64,000 bases of DNA from Giesbergeria sp. (GTDB lineage Bacteria; Pseudomonadota; Gammaproteobacteria; Burkholderiales; Burkholderiaceae_C): positions 1 to 64,000 of the forward strand of contig NZ_JAQUCA010000009.1 in the NCBI RefSeq assembly GCF_028686475.1. Reading direction: 5' to 3'. Within the stretch, counting starts at the first letter, position 1; each line of letters opens with the position of its first letter. This document shows, in pieces, positions 24,840 to 33,678 of this stretch. The notes beneath the pieces are model-generated. The model worked only from the letters and a program-made list of their open reading frames with translations. It did not search any database and was not told where the DNA came from. The translations under genes and the position numbers were made by a program.

Positions 24840-25427
24840 TTAGCGGCTTATCTGTGCCGGAAAACAACCTGTATTCCAGCACAATTGCTGCTGCAACTGT
24901 ACCCAAGCAAAGCCGGGGCCGGGGTCTTGTTTGCGTCCGGGCGCAATATGCTCATGGCCAGCAATGTGGGCAATGGGATAACGCTGTGCCAAGTCTTGGC
25001 ACAGTTGCACCAAGGTGGCGTATTGTGCCGGGGTAAAGGTATCACCCTCTAAACCCTCTAGTTCGATGCCGATAGAGTCGTCATTGCACTGCGCGCGCCC
25101 CCGGTAGCATGATGCCCCCGCGTGCCAAGCGCGTTGCTCTACATCGACAAATTGCCACAGTGTGCCATCACGCTGGATAAAAAAATGCGCCGATACCTGC
25201 AAGCCGCGAATACTTTGGTAGTAGGGGTGCGCGTCCCAATCCAAGGTGTTGGTGAACAAGGCGGGCACGCCATCGCCGCCATACTCGCCCGGCGGCAAGC
25301 TGATGGAGTGCAGCACGATTAAATCCAACACCGTCCCAGCAGGGCGCGGGCCAAAGTTGGGTGAATCGCGGCGTACCGCAGTGCGATACCAGCCGCCTTG
25401 CCATACGGGATGTTCAAGGTTCGGCAT
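24840..25427 (-). CDS. ampD: 1,6-anhydro-N-acetylmuramyl-L-alanine amidase AmpD
   Basis: Cytoplasmic zinc amidase of peptidoglycan recycling; its loss raises AmpC beta-lactamase in bacteria with AmpR. 195 residues with PNFGPRP, zinc His in LIVLHSISLPPG, SAHFFIQRDGTLWQFV, the NDDSIGIELEG loop, and the His/Asp zinc ligands in AGHEHIAPGRKQDPGP. Overlaps the 3' end of pilR by 14 nt, which suggests co-transcription with it. Confidence 0.93.
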   Translation of the reverse strand: MPNLEHPVWQGGWYRTAVRRDSPNFGPRPAGTVLDLIVLHSISLPPGEYGGDGVPALFTNTLDWDAHPYYQSIRGLQVSAHFFIQRDGTLWQFVDVEQRAWHAGASCYRGRAQCNDDSIGIELEGLEGDTFTPAQYATLVQLCQDLAQRYPIAHIAGHEHIAPGRKQDPGPGFAWVQLQQQLCWNTGCFPAQISR

Positions 25428-26907
25428 GGTCAGCGCAAGACAGCGATTCAGCCGAGTCTGCCTCGTGTGGGGCGGTGATGTTCAGGCGGGCAATGCGGTA
25501 GCGAATTTGGCGCAAGCTGATGCCCAGCCGGGCGGCAGCGGCGGTGCGGTTGAAATGGGCCTCGTGCAGGGCGCGCACCAGAATGTCGCGCTCTTGCTGG
25601 TCTAACCAGGCTTGCAAATCGTTGGGCAAGTGGCTACCGTCCAAGGGAATGGCGCTGGTGGGCAAGCCTATGGGCGCTTGTGTTGGCGCGCTGCTGGCGC
25701 TGGGGGCCATTTCTAGTGCTTCTTCTACTTGCAAGTGTTCGCCATCGCTCAGGGCCACGGCGCGGTGCAGTAGGTTTTCTAGTTCGCGCACATTACCGGT
25801 CAGGGGATGGCGTGCCAGCGCGGCCAAGGCTTGCGGGGTTAAGCTGGGCACAGCCGCCCCAGATTCTTGGGCAATGCGGGCTAACAAGGTTTGGCACAGG
25901 GCGGGCAGGTCTTGGCGGCGCTCGCGCAGGGGCGGAATGACGATTTCAATCACATTCAGCCGGTAGTACAAATCTTGCCGAAAGCGCCCGGCTTGCACAT
26001 CGGCGGCCAAATCGCGGTGCGTGGCACTGACGATACGCACGTCCACGGTTTCTTCTTGCGTGCTGCCCAAAGGGCGCACACTGCGTTCTTGGATAGCGCG
26101 CAACAGTTTGGACTGCATCGGCAGGGGCAAATCACCAATTTCGTCCAGAAACAAGGTGCCGCCCTGCGCCGCCTGAAAATATCCGGGCCGGTCTTGCATC
26201 GCGCCGGTATAAGAGCCTTTGCGTGCGCCAAAAAATTCGGCCTCTAACAGGTTCTCGGGGATGGCACCGCAGTTGACGGCCACCAGCGGCCCGCCAGCGC
26301 GCTGGCTGCTGGCGTGCAGGGCTTGGGCCACCAATTCTTTGCCGGTGCCCGATTCGCCGCGCACCAGCACTGGGGCCATACTGCGTGCCACCTTGAGCAC
26401 GCGCTGTTTGACATTCCACATGGCTTCGGACTCGCCCACCAGCCGCTCTAGGGCGGCGTTGTTGTCTTCGGTGGCGATGGCGGCGGCAGCGAGGTGGTTG
26501 GGGTGCGGGCTACTGCGTGGCGGCGGCACCCCGCCCGTGCCCTGCACCGCCGAGGCCACCACCGAGCGAAACTGCTTGAGGTCCACCGGCTTGGTCAGGT
26601 AATCAAACGCGCCACAGCGCAGCGCTTCGACGGCATTTTCTGCCGAGCCGTAGGCCGTCATGACCACGCAGCGCTCGCGCCGTTGCTGCTCGCGCAAGTC
26701 TTGTAGCAATTCCATGCCAAAGCCGTCGGGCAGGCGCATGTCGGTAATCACCACATCAAAGCGCAGGGCCTGCAATTGCTGGCGGGCTTCTTGGACGCTG
26801 GCAGCTGTCTCGACCCGGTAGCCCGCGCGCAGCAAGGTCAACTCGTACAGGGTACGCAAATCGGGTTCATCGTCAACAACCAAAATCGAGGCGGCAGGAG
26901 CGTTCAT
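25414..26907 (-). CDS. pilR: Sigma-54 response regulator PilR
   Basis: 497 residues. Receiver domain (1-120; DDE near 12-14, phospho-Asp in VVITDMRLPD, Lys in YLTKPVD), AAA+ domain (about 160-400; Walker A GESGTGKE, Walker B LFLDEIGD) and a Fis-type C-terminal HTH (FNRTAAAARLGISLRQIRYRI). The sigma-54 contact loop reads GSYTGA instead of GAFTGA; PilR proteins often have GSFTGA. With PilS it activates pilA transcription in pseudomonads. Here its partner pilS lies 2.7 kb away behind an inserted, oppositely oriented gene. Confidence 0.9.
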   Translation of the reverse strand: MNAPAASILVVDDEPDLRTLYELTLLRAGYRVETAASVQEARQQLQALRFDVVITDMRLPDGFGMELLQDLREQQRRERCVVMTAYGSAENAVEALRCGAFDYLTKPVDLKQFRSVVASAVQGTGGVPPPRSSPHPNHLAAAAIATEDNNAALERLVGESEAMWNVKQRVLKVARSMAPVLVRGESGTGKELVAQALHASSQRAGGPLVAVNCGAIPENLLEAEFFGARKGSYTGAMQDRPGYFQAAQGGTLFLDEIGDLPLPMQSKLLRAIQERSVRPLGSTQEETVDVRIVSATHRDLAADVQAGRFRQDLYYRLNVIEIVIPPLRERRQDLPALCQTLLARIAQESGAAVPSLTPQALAALARHPLTGNVRELENLLHRAVALSDGEHLQVEEALEMAPSASSAPTQAPIGLPTSAIPLDGSHLPNDLQAWLDQQERDILVRALHEAHFNRTAAAARLGISLRQIRYRIARLNITAPHEADSAESLSCADHAEP

Positions 26908-27171
26908 GGTGGCCTATTTATTTACAAGTGTAAGCTGATTTTTACCAATAGGTTTGAACGGTGGCCTATTTGCATCGAACCATTCTAGCCGCTACTCTAC
27001 AGCTACTTTGGCAAATGCCGCCCGCTGACCAGGCGCTCTGTCCAGTGGCCAAAGTGCCAAAATACCGCTTTGGTGCAAAATGCAGTCACGGCTGCCCAAT
27101 GGTTATAGCAGGCCAATGCAGTGTCGTCAATGTGATAAGTGTATTATTAAACCCATCAATTTCAAAAAACG

Positions 27172-29565
27172 ATGTCGCTATATTCTCAACTGCAAGCCGC
27201 TAAGAGCGAAGAAGACGTTAAAGACGTTTATATTAAAGCCATTGGCCTTAAAGGCTTTACCAAAGGATTGATTGATATTCAAACCAAAGAAATATGGTTT
27301 GAGGCCAAAGACACAGGGCGCAATTCTAGCTACGCGATGTTTACGCAACTGCTGCATTATGTGCAAGTGGCATTGAATGCAGGCGACACCGTGCCGCCAT
27401 TTTTGGCAGTGATTGACACTGAAAAAGCCGCGCTGATGAGAAGCGCCGATGTGTTACCATTTTTGGCGAAGAAAACCGTCAAATGGGGAAAATCTGCCAG
27501 CAAATATACCCAAGAAGCCTTGGATGAAATATCGGCGCACATTGGCACGCATTTTGTATCGTTCAAAATAGCGACGCACGAAGAAGAATTTTTAGCCACC
27601 GTCAAAACGGCGATTCAATCGGGTGATTTGATTCGCACGCAAATTACGCCAGACAACCTCAAGCAGGTGTTTGATAAATGGGTAGCGATGATTGGGCGCG
27701 AAATTGCCGGGGTGAAAGAAGAAGATTATGCCCTGTTGTTTTTTGCCGATATTATGCACGATGGCACTGTGTCCACCCATGCCAATTTACCGGCGGAATT
27801 ATTGCACAAAAATGGTGCGCCGGTGTTTAGCTTGGCGGGGCGCATGTTGGAATTGGGCAACAAAGAGGGCTATCGGCAATTTTGGGCCATTTATCATAAG
27901 CCACCCAAATCAGAATACCGCGATTATCTGCTAGAGCGCCGCGATAGCCTGATTCCGGTGGATGAACGCAGTTTTAAGGGCGCGTATTACACGCCGCTGC
28001 ATGTGGTGGATAAAGCCTATGATAAGTTGACCGAAACGCTGGGCAAAAATTGGCAGCGTGAATATATTGTCTGGGATATGTGCTGTGGCGTGGGTAATTT
28101 AGAGGTCAAGCACAGCAATCCGCGCAACATTTATATGTCCACGCTAGACCAAGCGGATATTGACGTGATGCGCGCCACCAAAACCTGTGTGGGGGCGCAG
28201 CGCTTTCAGTACGATTATTTGAACGACGATATTACCGAGGATGGCAAGATTGATTACCGTTTGAGCAATAAAGTACCGCAGGGACTGCGCGATGCGATTG
28301 CAGTAGGTAAAAAGATTTTGGTGTTGATTAATCCGCCGTATGGGGAAGCTGCTAATTCGCAGGGCAACGAAGGCAAAAGTGCGATTGCCAAAACCAACAT
28401 CGGCGCATTGATGAATAATGCCGATTATGGTTACGCCGCACGGGAATTGTTTGTGCAATTTTTGGTACGCATCGCACGCGAAATACCAACCGCCACTTTG
28501 GCGATATTCAGTAAGTTGAAGTATGTAAATGCTCCCAACTTCGAAAAATTTCGCCAAGCGTGGCATGCACAGTACCGAGGGGGCTTTGTCGTGCATAGCA
28601 AGGCGTTTGATGGTCTCAGTGGCAATTTTCCTATTGGCTTTTTGATTTGGAAAATTGATTCGATTGCAAAAAAAACCACACCGCTCACAGAGATTGCCGT
28701 TGAGGTGCTTGATAAAAATGCAAAGGCTATGGGGGAGAAGGTATTTTTTAACGTCCCTAACGCACAGATGCTGAGTGGCTGGATGCAACGCCTGAAGAAA
28801 AACCAAACGGACGTTATTCCATTGATTAATGCTATTACGCCGACGAAAAAGACCGAACACATCAGAAATACAACATGGTCAGATGGGGCAATTGGCCATT
28901 TTTTCTGCAATGGCAATGATTTTCAGAATGCCGGAACGATGACCGCCATTTTTTCGTCTGTTCACTCTATCGGCCACGCTGGCGGCTATTTCATTACCCC
29001 TGAAAACCTTTGGCAATCTGCCATCGTTTTTGCGGTACGCCGCCTCATTAGGCCCACTTGGCTCAATGACCGTGACCAGTTTTTACAACCCACCGAGCCG
29101 CTCACCGACGAGTTCAAAACAGATTGCCTGATTTGGATGCTTTTTAATGGCAGCAACCTCACGGCAGGAGCCGACGGCTTGGAATGGAACGGCAAAACTT
29201 GGTCATTGGTCAATCACTTTATCCCCTTCACCGAGGCGGAGGTGGATGCCCCAGACCGTTTTGAATCCGATTTTATGGTGCAGTATTTGGCAGACAAAAC
29301 CCTGTCGGCAGAGGCGCAAGCCGTGTTGGACGCAGGGCGCAGTTTGTGGCGGGCTTATTTTTCTTACACCGATGCACGCACCGTGCGCGATGCCTACAAG
29401 CTCCATCGCCCCGATGTCGGCTGGTACCAAATTCGCAATGCGCTCAAGGCACGCAATGCCAGCGGCGACACTGCGCCCGTCAACTTCAGCCCGTTCGAGT
29501 TGGCCTACCAAGCCTTGACCGAAAAATTGCAGCCCCAAGTGTTTAGCTTGGGCTTTTTGCGTTGA
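27172..29565 (+). CDS. Single-chain restriction-modification-like protein (nuclease plus N6-adenine methyltransferase)
   Basis: 797 residues. N-terminal segment with IDIQTKEIWFEAK (Asp35, Glu44-x-Lys46), the pattern of a PD-(D/E)XK nuclease. The SAM-binding motif I (WDMCCGVGNLEV) is near residue 300 and the amino-methyltransferase motif IV NPPYG at 387-391, as in Eco57I-like type IIG enzymes. The C-terminal 300 residues may hold target recognition. Base composition is lower in GC than pilS/pilR. It stands alone, on the strand opposite to the genes it separates, with 15 nt to the pilS stop. It could equally be a defence methyltransferase without cleavage; the nuclease call is tentative. Confidence 0.75.
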   Translation: MSLYSQLQAAKSEEDVKDVYIKAIGLKGFTKGLIDIQTKEIWFEAKDTGRNSSYAMFTQLLHYVQVALNAGDTVPPFLAVIDTEKAALMRSADVLPFLAKKTVKWGKSASKYTQEALDEISAHIGTHFVSFKIATHEEEFLATVKTAIQSGDLIRTQITPDNLKQVFDKWVAMIGREIAGVKEEDYALLFFADIMHDGTVSTHANLPAELLHKNGAPVFSLAGRMLELGNKEGYRQFWAIYHKPPKSEYRDYLLERRDSLIPVDERSFKGAYYTPLHVVDKAYDKLTETLGKNWQREYIVWDMCCGVGNLEVKHSNPRNIYMSTLDQADIDVMRATKTCVGAQRFQYDYLNDDITEDGKIDYRLSNKVPQGLRDAIAVGKKILVLINPPYGEAANSQGNEGKSAIAKTNIGALMNNADYGYAARELFVQFLVRIAREIPTATLAIFSKLKYVNAPNFEKFRQAWHAQYRGGFVVHSKAFDGLSGNFPIGFLIWKIDSIAKKTTPLTEIAVEVLDKNAKAMGEKVFFNVPNAQMLSGWMQRLKKNQTDVIPLINAITPTKKTEHIRNTTWSDGAIGHFFCNGNDFQNAGTMTAIFSSVHSIGHAGGYFITPENLWQSAIVFAVRRLIRPTWLNDRDQFLQPTEPLTDEFKTDCLIWMLFNGSNLTAGADGLEWNGKTWSLVNHFIPFTEAEVDAPDRFESDFMVQYLADKTLSAEAQAVLDAGRSLWRAYFSYTDARTVRDAYKLHRPDVGWYQIRNALKARNASGDTAPVNFSPFELAYQALTEKLQPQVFSLGFLR

Positions 29566-29580
29566 TGTCTCGATGGCCGC

Positions 29581-31287
29581 TTAGAAAACGGTAGCGGTGC
29601 GCTCTTGGCGCGCAGGCTTGCGAAAATGGACGGTAAAGGCATTGCCCTCGGTGGGGCCGCGCTCGGTGGGGCGCTGCAAACGCTGGTAGCTGATAGAAGC
29701 ACCGTGGCGCTCGCACAGTTCGCGGCAGATATACAAACCCAACCCACTGGAGCGGCTTTCGGAAGAGAAAAAAGGCTCGAACAGGTGGCGCTCTACCGAT
29801 TGGTCTAGCCGCGCGCCATCGCTCCAGACTTGCACGCTCAGTTGTCCGCCACCGTGGCTGCGCGTGAGCAGTTGCAGCGCATCGGGGGCGGCGCTCATGT
29901 AGCGCAAAGCGTTGTCTAACAAATTGACCAGCACGCGGCGCAGGTGTTCGGCATCAAACTCTACCGGTGCATGGTCGGTTTGCAGTGTAACGATGCCCAT
30001 ACGCCGCGCCGGGTCGTGGTTTTGCCAGTCGTGCCAAATTTGCGCCACGGCCTCATCCAACGCCAGCGTGGCCGCTGGGGTATAGCCGATTTGGCTTTGC
30101 ACGCGCGCGATGTCTAGCACGTCTTCGGCAATACGCACTAGGCGCTCGGCGTTTTGTTGCACCATCTGCGTGAGGCGTTTTTGCAGCGGGTCGTGCAGTT
30201 CTTCATCCAGCAAGGCATTGGCTTGCATGATGGCGGCCAGTGGGTTGCGGATTTCGTGCGCCACCGCCGCCGACATGCGCCCCATAGCGGCCAGCTTTTC
30301 GGTACGCAAGCGGGCTTCTAGCTCGCGCAAGTCGTGCAAGAACATCACGCACAGGCGTTCTTCATCGCCATCAGCGTTGGCAGCGGGCAGCGGCGTGAGC
30401 CAGCAGCGTACATGCAGCCCGACCGGACTTTGACCGGGCCACAGCAGGGTGGCATCGGCGGTTTGGGCCAAACCTTGGTCAAAAGTGTGCTGTGCCAGCT
30501 GGCCCAGCGGCTGCCAAGCGGCTTGCTCTAGCAAAGAAAACGGCGGCAACAGCGTTGGCGTATGGCCCAGCAAGCGCAAAGCAGCTGGGTTGGCCATGCG
30601 GACGGTATGGGTCTCATCCAGCACCAGCACGCCATCGCTGAGGTTTTCTATCACCAAGGTACTGACTTGGCGCTGCATTTGCGCGGCGCGCCGGTTGTGC
30701 TGCGCCACTTGGCTCTCGCGCACCAAGCGGGTAGAGAGCTGATGCACCAAAAATGCCACGATAAAGTAGCCGGTGCCCGTCAATGCTGCTTGCAAATAGC
30801 GTGGTGCGGGGTCGCCATTGCCTTCCCCGCCCAGCCACCACGCCCAGCCCAGCAGCAGCAAGGTGGCCGCTGCCGTGGTGCCCCAAGCCAGCATCAAGGT
30901 GCCCAGCACTGCCGCCATCAGGATGGGCAGCCCCAACAAGGCGGTAAAGTTCATGCCGCCCGTGTGCAACCATTGCAATAAGCCCACGGCCAGCAAATCT
31001 ACCCCGATGGAGGGCAACCATTGCGGCCCCGCGTGCGGCGCCGGTGGCGCGTGGCGGCCCCAGACGCGCACCAGCAGCGTCGCTACCAAATACGCCAACG
31101 GTACGCCCAGCATCCAAGTATCGGCCTGCTGGCTCAAGACTTGGCCAATCGCTTGCAGCAACAGCAGCGCCAAGGCCACCATCACCCGCCCGGTTAAAAA
31201 CCCATGCCATAAACGCAAAAAAGGCCGGTCTTCGGCCGCCGGAGAAAACGGTGGGCGGGTCTCGGTGCCCAAACTAGACAGCGGCAT
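29581..31287 (-). CDS. pilS: Sensor histidine kinase PilS
   Basis: 568 residues. An N-terminal block of about six hydrophobic spans (about 30-210), a PAS domain (VIENLSDGVLVLDETHTVRMANPAA), HisKA with the phospho-His in AVAHEIRNPLAAI, and a HATPase domain (NLLDNALRY, SSGLGLYICRELCERHG). Membrane sensor for the PilR regulator, controlling type IV pilin expression. No good Shine-Dalgarno is seen at ATG 31287. A hexanucleotide repeat lies 14 nt upstream. The usual close linkage to pilR is broken by the 27172-29565 gene. Confidence 0.9.
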   Translation of the reverse strand: MPLSSLGTETRPPFSPAAEDRPFLRLWHGFLTGRVMVALALLLLQAIGQVLSQQADTWMLGVPLAYLVATLLVRVWGRHAPPAPHAGPQWLPSIGVDLLAVGLLQWLHTGGMNFTALLGLPILMAAVLGTLMLAWGTTAAATLLLLGWAWWLGGEGNGDPAPRYLQAALTGTGYFIVAFLVHQLSTRLVRESQVAQHNRRAAQMQRQVSTLVIENLSDGVLVLDETHTVRMANPAALRLLGHTPTLLPPFSLLEQAAWQPLGQLAQHTFDQGLAQTADATLLWPGQSPVGLHVRCWLTPLPAANADGDEERLCVMFLHDLRELEARLRTEKLAAMGRMSAAVAHEIRNPLAAIMQANALLDEELHDPLQKRLTQMVQQNAERLVRIAEDVLDIARVQSQIGYTPAATLALDEAVAQIWHDWQNHDPARRMGIVTLQTDHAPVEFDAEHLRRVLVNLLDNALRYMSAAPDALQLLTRSHGGGQLSVQVWSDGARLDQSVERHLFEPFFSSESRSSGLGLYICRELCERHGASISYQRLQRPTERGPTEGNAFTVHFRKPARQERTATVF

Positions 31288-31300
31288 TTGGCACTAAGAA

Positions 31301-31336
31301 TGGAAATGGAAATGGAAATGGAAATGAGAATGGAGG
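31301..31336 (+). repeat. Hexanucleotide tandem repeat (TGGAAA) in the pilS leader
   Basis: Four perfect TGGAAA units (31301-31324) then TGAGAA and TGGAGG. Seen from pilS (minus strand) this is a CATTTC-type repeat upstream of its start codon. A change in unit number would alter leader spacing but not frame. Confidence 0.8.
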
Positions 31337-31364
31337 TGGGGCATCGCTTCAGGCTACGGGTGCT

Positions 31365-32162
31365 TTATGTGCCGCGCCCCAGCACCACTTCCAGCACAAA
31401 GCGCGAACCCGCGTAGGCCAACAGCAGCAGCAGGGTGCCGACATAAAGCATCCGCACCGCACTGCGGCCACGCCAGCCAAAACGCCAGCGCCCCAGCAAC
31501 AAAGCCGCCAGCGTCGCCCACGACAACACCGAAAACACCGCCTTGTGGTCCCAGCGCCAAGCACGGCCATAGAGGGCCTCGGTAAACAGCACCCCAGCCA
31601 GCAGCGTGGCCGTGAGCAGCACAAACCCCGCCGCCACAAAGCGAAACGTTAGGCGCTCCAAGGTGAGCAGCGGCATACCGCTGTGGGCCTCTAGGCCCCG
31701 GCGCATTTGGCGCTCGACGCGCACCATCAACGCCGCATGGATGACTGCTGCCGCCAGTAGGCCATAGCAAGCAATGCCCAACACCAAATGCAGCGGCAAC
31801 CACGCCGATGCCGTGACGGGCAGCGGCTGACCCGGAAACAGCAGCGCCAGCAAGACCGCCAGCGTCCCGAGTAAGGCCAGCGCCCAACGCGCCTGCAATT
31901 GCGGAAACCATTGGCGCTCAATCGCATACACCGTCAGTACCAGCCAGCCGGTGGTGGACAGCGCTGGGCCAAAGCCAAAGCGCGGTACTGCGCCCAGCAT
32001 GGCCCAAGCCAGCACCGCTGCATGGCTGCACCATGCCAAAGCCAAGGCCGGACGCGCTGCTGGCGCTTGCCAACGCGCGGGCACGGCTGCCGGAACCGCA
32101 TAGGCGGCAGCAGCCACCAATCCGAGCAGCCACAGGGCCGGGGATGCACTGGGTAAAATCAT
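31365..32162 (-). CDS. ypjD: CcsA/YpjD-family membrane protein (cytochrome c assembly type)
   Basis: 265 residues from ATG 32162 (MILPSASPALWLLG), with about eight hydrophobic spans. Has the conserved WLPLHLVLGIACYGL region and DHKAVFSVLSW near the C-terminus, typical of the HemX/CcsA-like YpjD proteins found beside ffh. These resemble cytochrome c-type assembly proteins, but the function of YpjD in proteobacteria is poorly settled. The upstream part of the frame (to 32207) reaches into the divergent ffh promoter and is excluded. Confidence 0.85.
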   Translation of the reverse strand: MILPSASPALWLLGLVAAAAYAVPAAVPARWQAPAARPALALAWCSHAAVLAWAMLGAVPRFGFGPALSTTGWLVLTVYAIERQWFPQLQARWALALLGTLAVLLALLFPGQPLPVTASAWLPLHLVLGIACYGLLAAAVIHAALMVRVERQMRRGLEAHSGMPLLTLERLTFRFVAAGFVLLTATLLAGVLFTEALYGRAWRWDHKAVFSVLSWATLAALLLGRWRFGWRGRSAVRMLYVGTLLLLLAYAGSRFVLEVVLGRGT

Positions 32163-32266
32163 GATGCTGCACAGTTTACCTTTGCCCGCTGCCCACCGCC
32201 TTGGCACCGCCGCTTGCTGCCATCTTGGCGCTAGGCGCTTCTTTCCTCATTCCAGAATACCGCTCT

Positions 32267-33649
32267 ATGGCCTCCGCACTTACCGATAAACTCTCGCGCC
32301 TCGTCAAGGAGATGCGTGGCCAGGCCCGCATCACCGAATCCAACGTGCAAGACATGCTGCGCGAAGTACGCATGGCCTTGCTGGAGGCCGACGTGGCCTT
32401 GCCCGTGGTGCGTGACTTTATCGCCCGCGTGAAAGAAAAAGCCCTGGGCCAAGAAGTGCTGGGCAGCCTCAAGCCGGGGCAGGCGTTGGTGGGCATCGTC
32501 AACCGCGAGTTGGCCGCCACGATGGGCGAGGGCGTCTCTGACATCAACTTGGCCGCACAACCTCCGGCGGTGATTTTGATGGCCGGTTTGCAAGGGGCGG
32601 GTAAAACCACTACCACCGCCAAGCTGGCCAAGCACTTGATTGAAAAGCGCAAGAAAAAGGTACTCACCGTTTCGGGCGACGTGTACCGCCCAGCCGCGAT
32701 TGAGCAGCTCAAAACCGTCACCAAGCAAGCTGGGGCCGAGTGGTTTCCTAGTACGCCGGACCAAAAGCCGCTTGATATTGCCCATGCAGCGCTGGATTAC
32801 GCCAAAAAGCACTACTTTGACGTGCTGCTGGTAGATACCGCAGGCCGTTTGGCGATTGACGAAGCGCTGATGCTAGAAATCCAGCAACTGCACGCGGCGC
32901 TCAATCCGGTCGAAACCCTGTTTGTGGTCGATGCCATGCAGGGCCAAGATGCCATCAACACCGCCAAAGCCTTCAAAGAAGCGCTGCCCCTGACGGGCAT
33001 TGTGTTGACCAAGTTGGATGGTGATTCGCGCGGCGGTGCAGCGCTGTCGGTACGCCAAATTACCGGCGCACCGATTAAATTTGCCGGGGTCAGTGAAAAA
33101 ATTGACGGCCTAGAAGTGTTTGATGCCGAACGCCACGCCGGGCGCGTGCTGGGCATGGGCGACATTGTGGCCTTGGTCGAGCAGGTAGCTGCTGGCGTGG
33201 ATATGGAAGCGGCGCAAAAGCTGGCCGCCAAGGTCAAAAGTGGCGATGGCTTTGACCTGAACGACTTTTTAGGCCAGCTCCAGCAAATGAAGCAAATGGG
33301 CGGCCTGTCCAGCCTGATGGACAAGCTCCCGGCGCAACTCACCGCCCAAGCGGGCGCGGTGGACATGGAAAAGGCCGAAAAAGAAATCAAGCGCAAAGAA
33401 GGTATCATCCAAAGCATGACGCAGTTAGAGCGGCGCAAGCCCGAACTGATTAAAGCCACACGCAAAAAACGCATCGCCAACGGTGCCGGGGTGCAGGTGC
33501 AAGAGGTCAACCGCCTGCTCAAAGAGTTTGAGCAAATGCAAACCATGATGAAAAAAATGAAAGGCGGCGGCCTGATGAAAATGATGAAAAAGCTCGGCGG
33601 CATGAAGGGCATGGGTGGCATGGGCGGAATGCCCAAAATGCCGTTCTGA
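32267..33649 (+). CDS. ffh: Signal recognition particle GTPase Ffh
   Basis: 460 residues. Binds signal sequences and 4.5S RNA and delivers ribosomes to FtsY. N-domain start (MASALTDKLSRLVKEMRG), G-domain motifs GLQGAGKTTTTAKLA, DVYRPAA, DTAGR and TKLDGDSRGGAAL, and the Met-rich M-domain with a C-terminal run of MKMMKKLGGMKGMGGMGG. ATG 32267 is chosen over the GCG-rich upstream frame from 32201 because it gives the family N-terminus. Divergent from ypjD with about 100 nt between. Confidence 0.95.
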   Translation: MASALTDKLSRLVKEMRGQARITESNVQDMLREVRMALLEADVALPVVRDFIARVKEKALGQEVLGSLKPGQALVGIVNRELAATMGEGVSDINLAAQPPAVILMAGLQGAGKTTTTAKLAKHLIEKRKKKVLTVSGDVYRPAAIEQLKTVTKQAGAEWFPSTPDQKPLDIAHAALDYAKKHYFDVLLVDTAGRLAIDEALMLEIQQLHAALNPVETLFVVDAMQGQDAINTAKAFKEALPLTGIVLTKLDGDSRGGAALSVRQITGAPIKFAGVSEKIDGLEVFDAERHAGRVLGMGDIVALVEQVAAGVDMEAAQKLAAKVKSGDGFDLNDFLGQLQQMKQMGGLSSLMDKLPAQLTAQAGAVDMEKAEKEIKRKEGIIQSMTQLERRKPELIKATRKKRIANGAGVQVQEVNRLLKEFEQMQTMMKKMKGGGLMKMMKKLGGMKGMGGMGGMPKMPF

Positions 33650-33678
33650 AAATACTTTTTTAACGCACGGAGTCTGCC

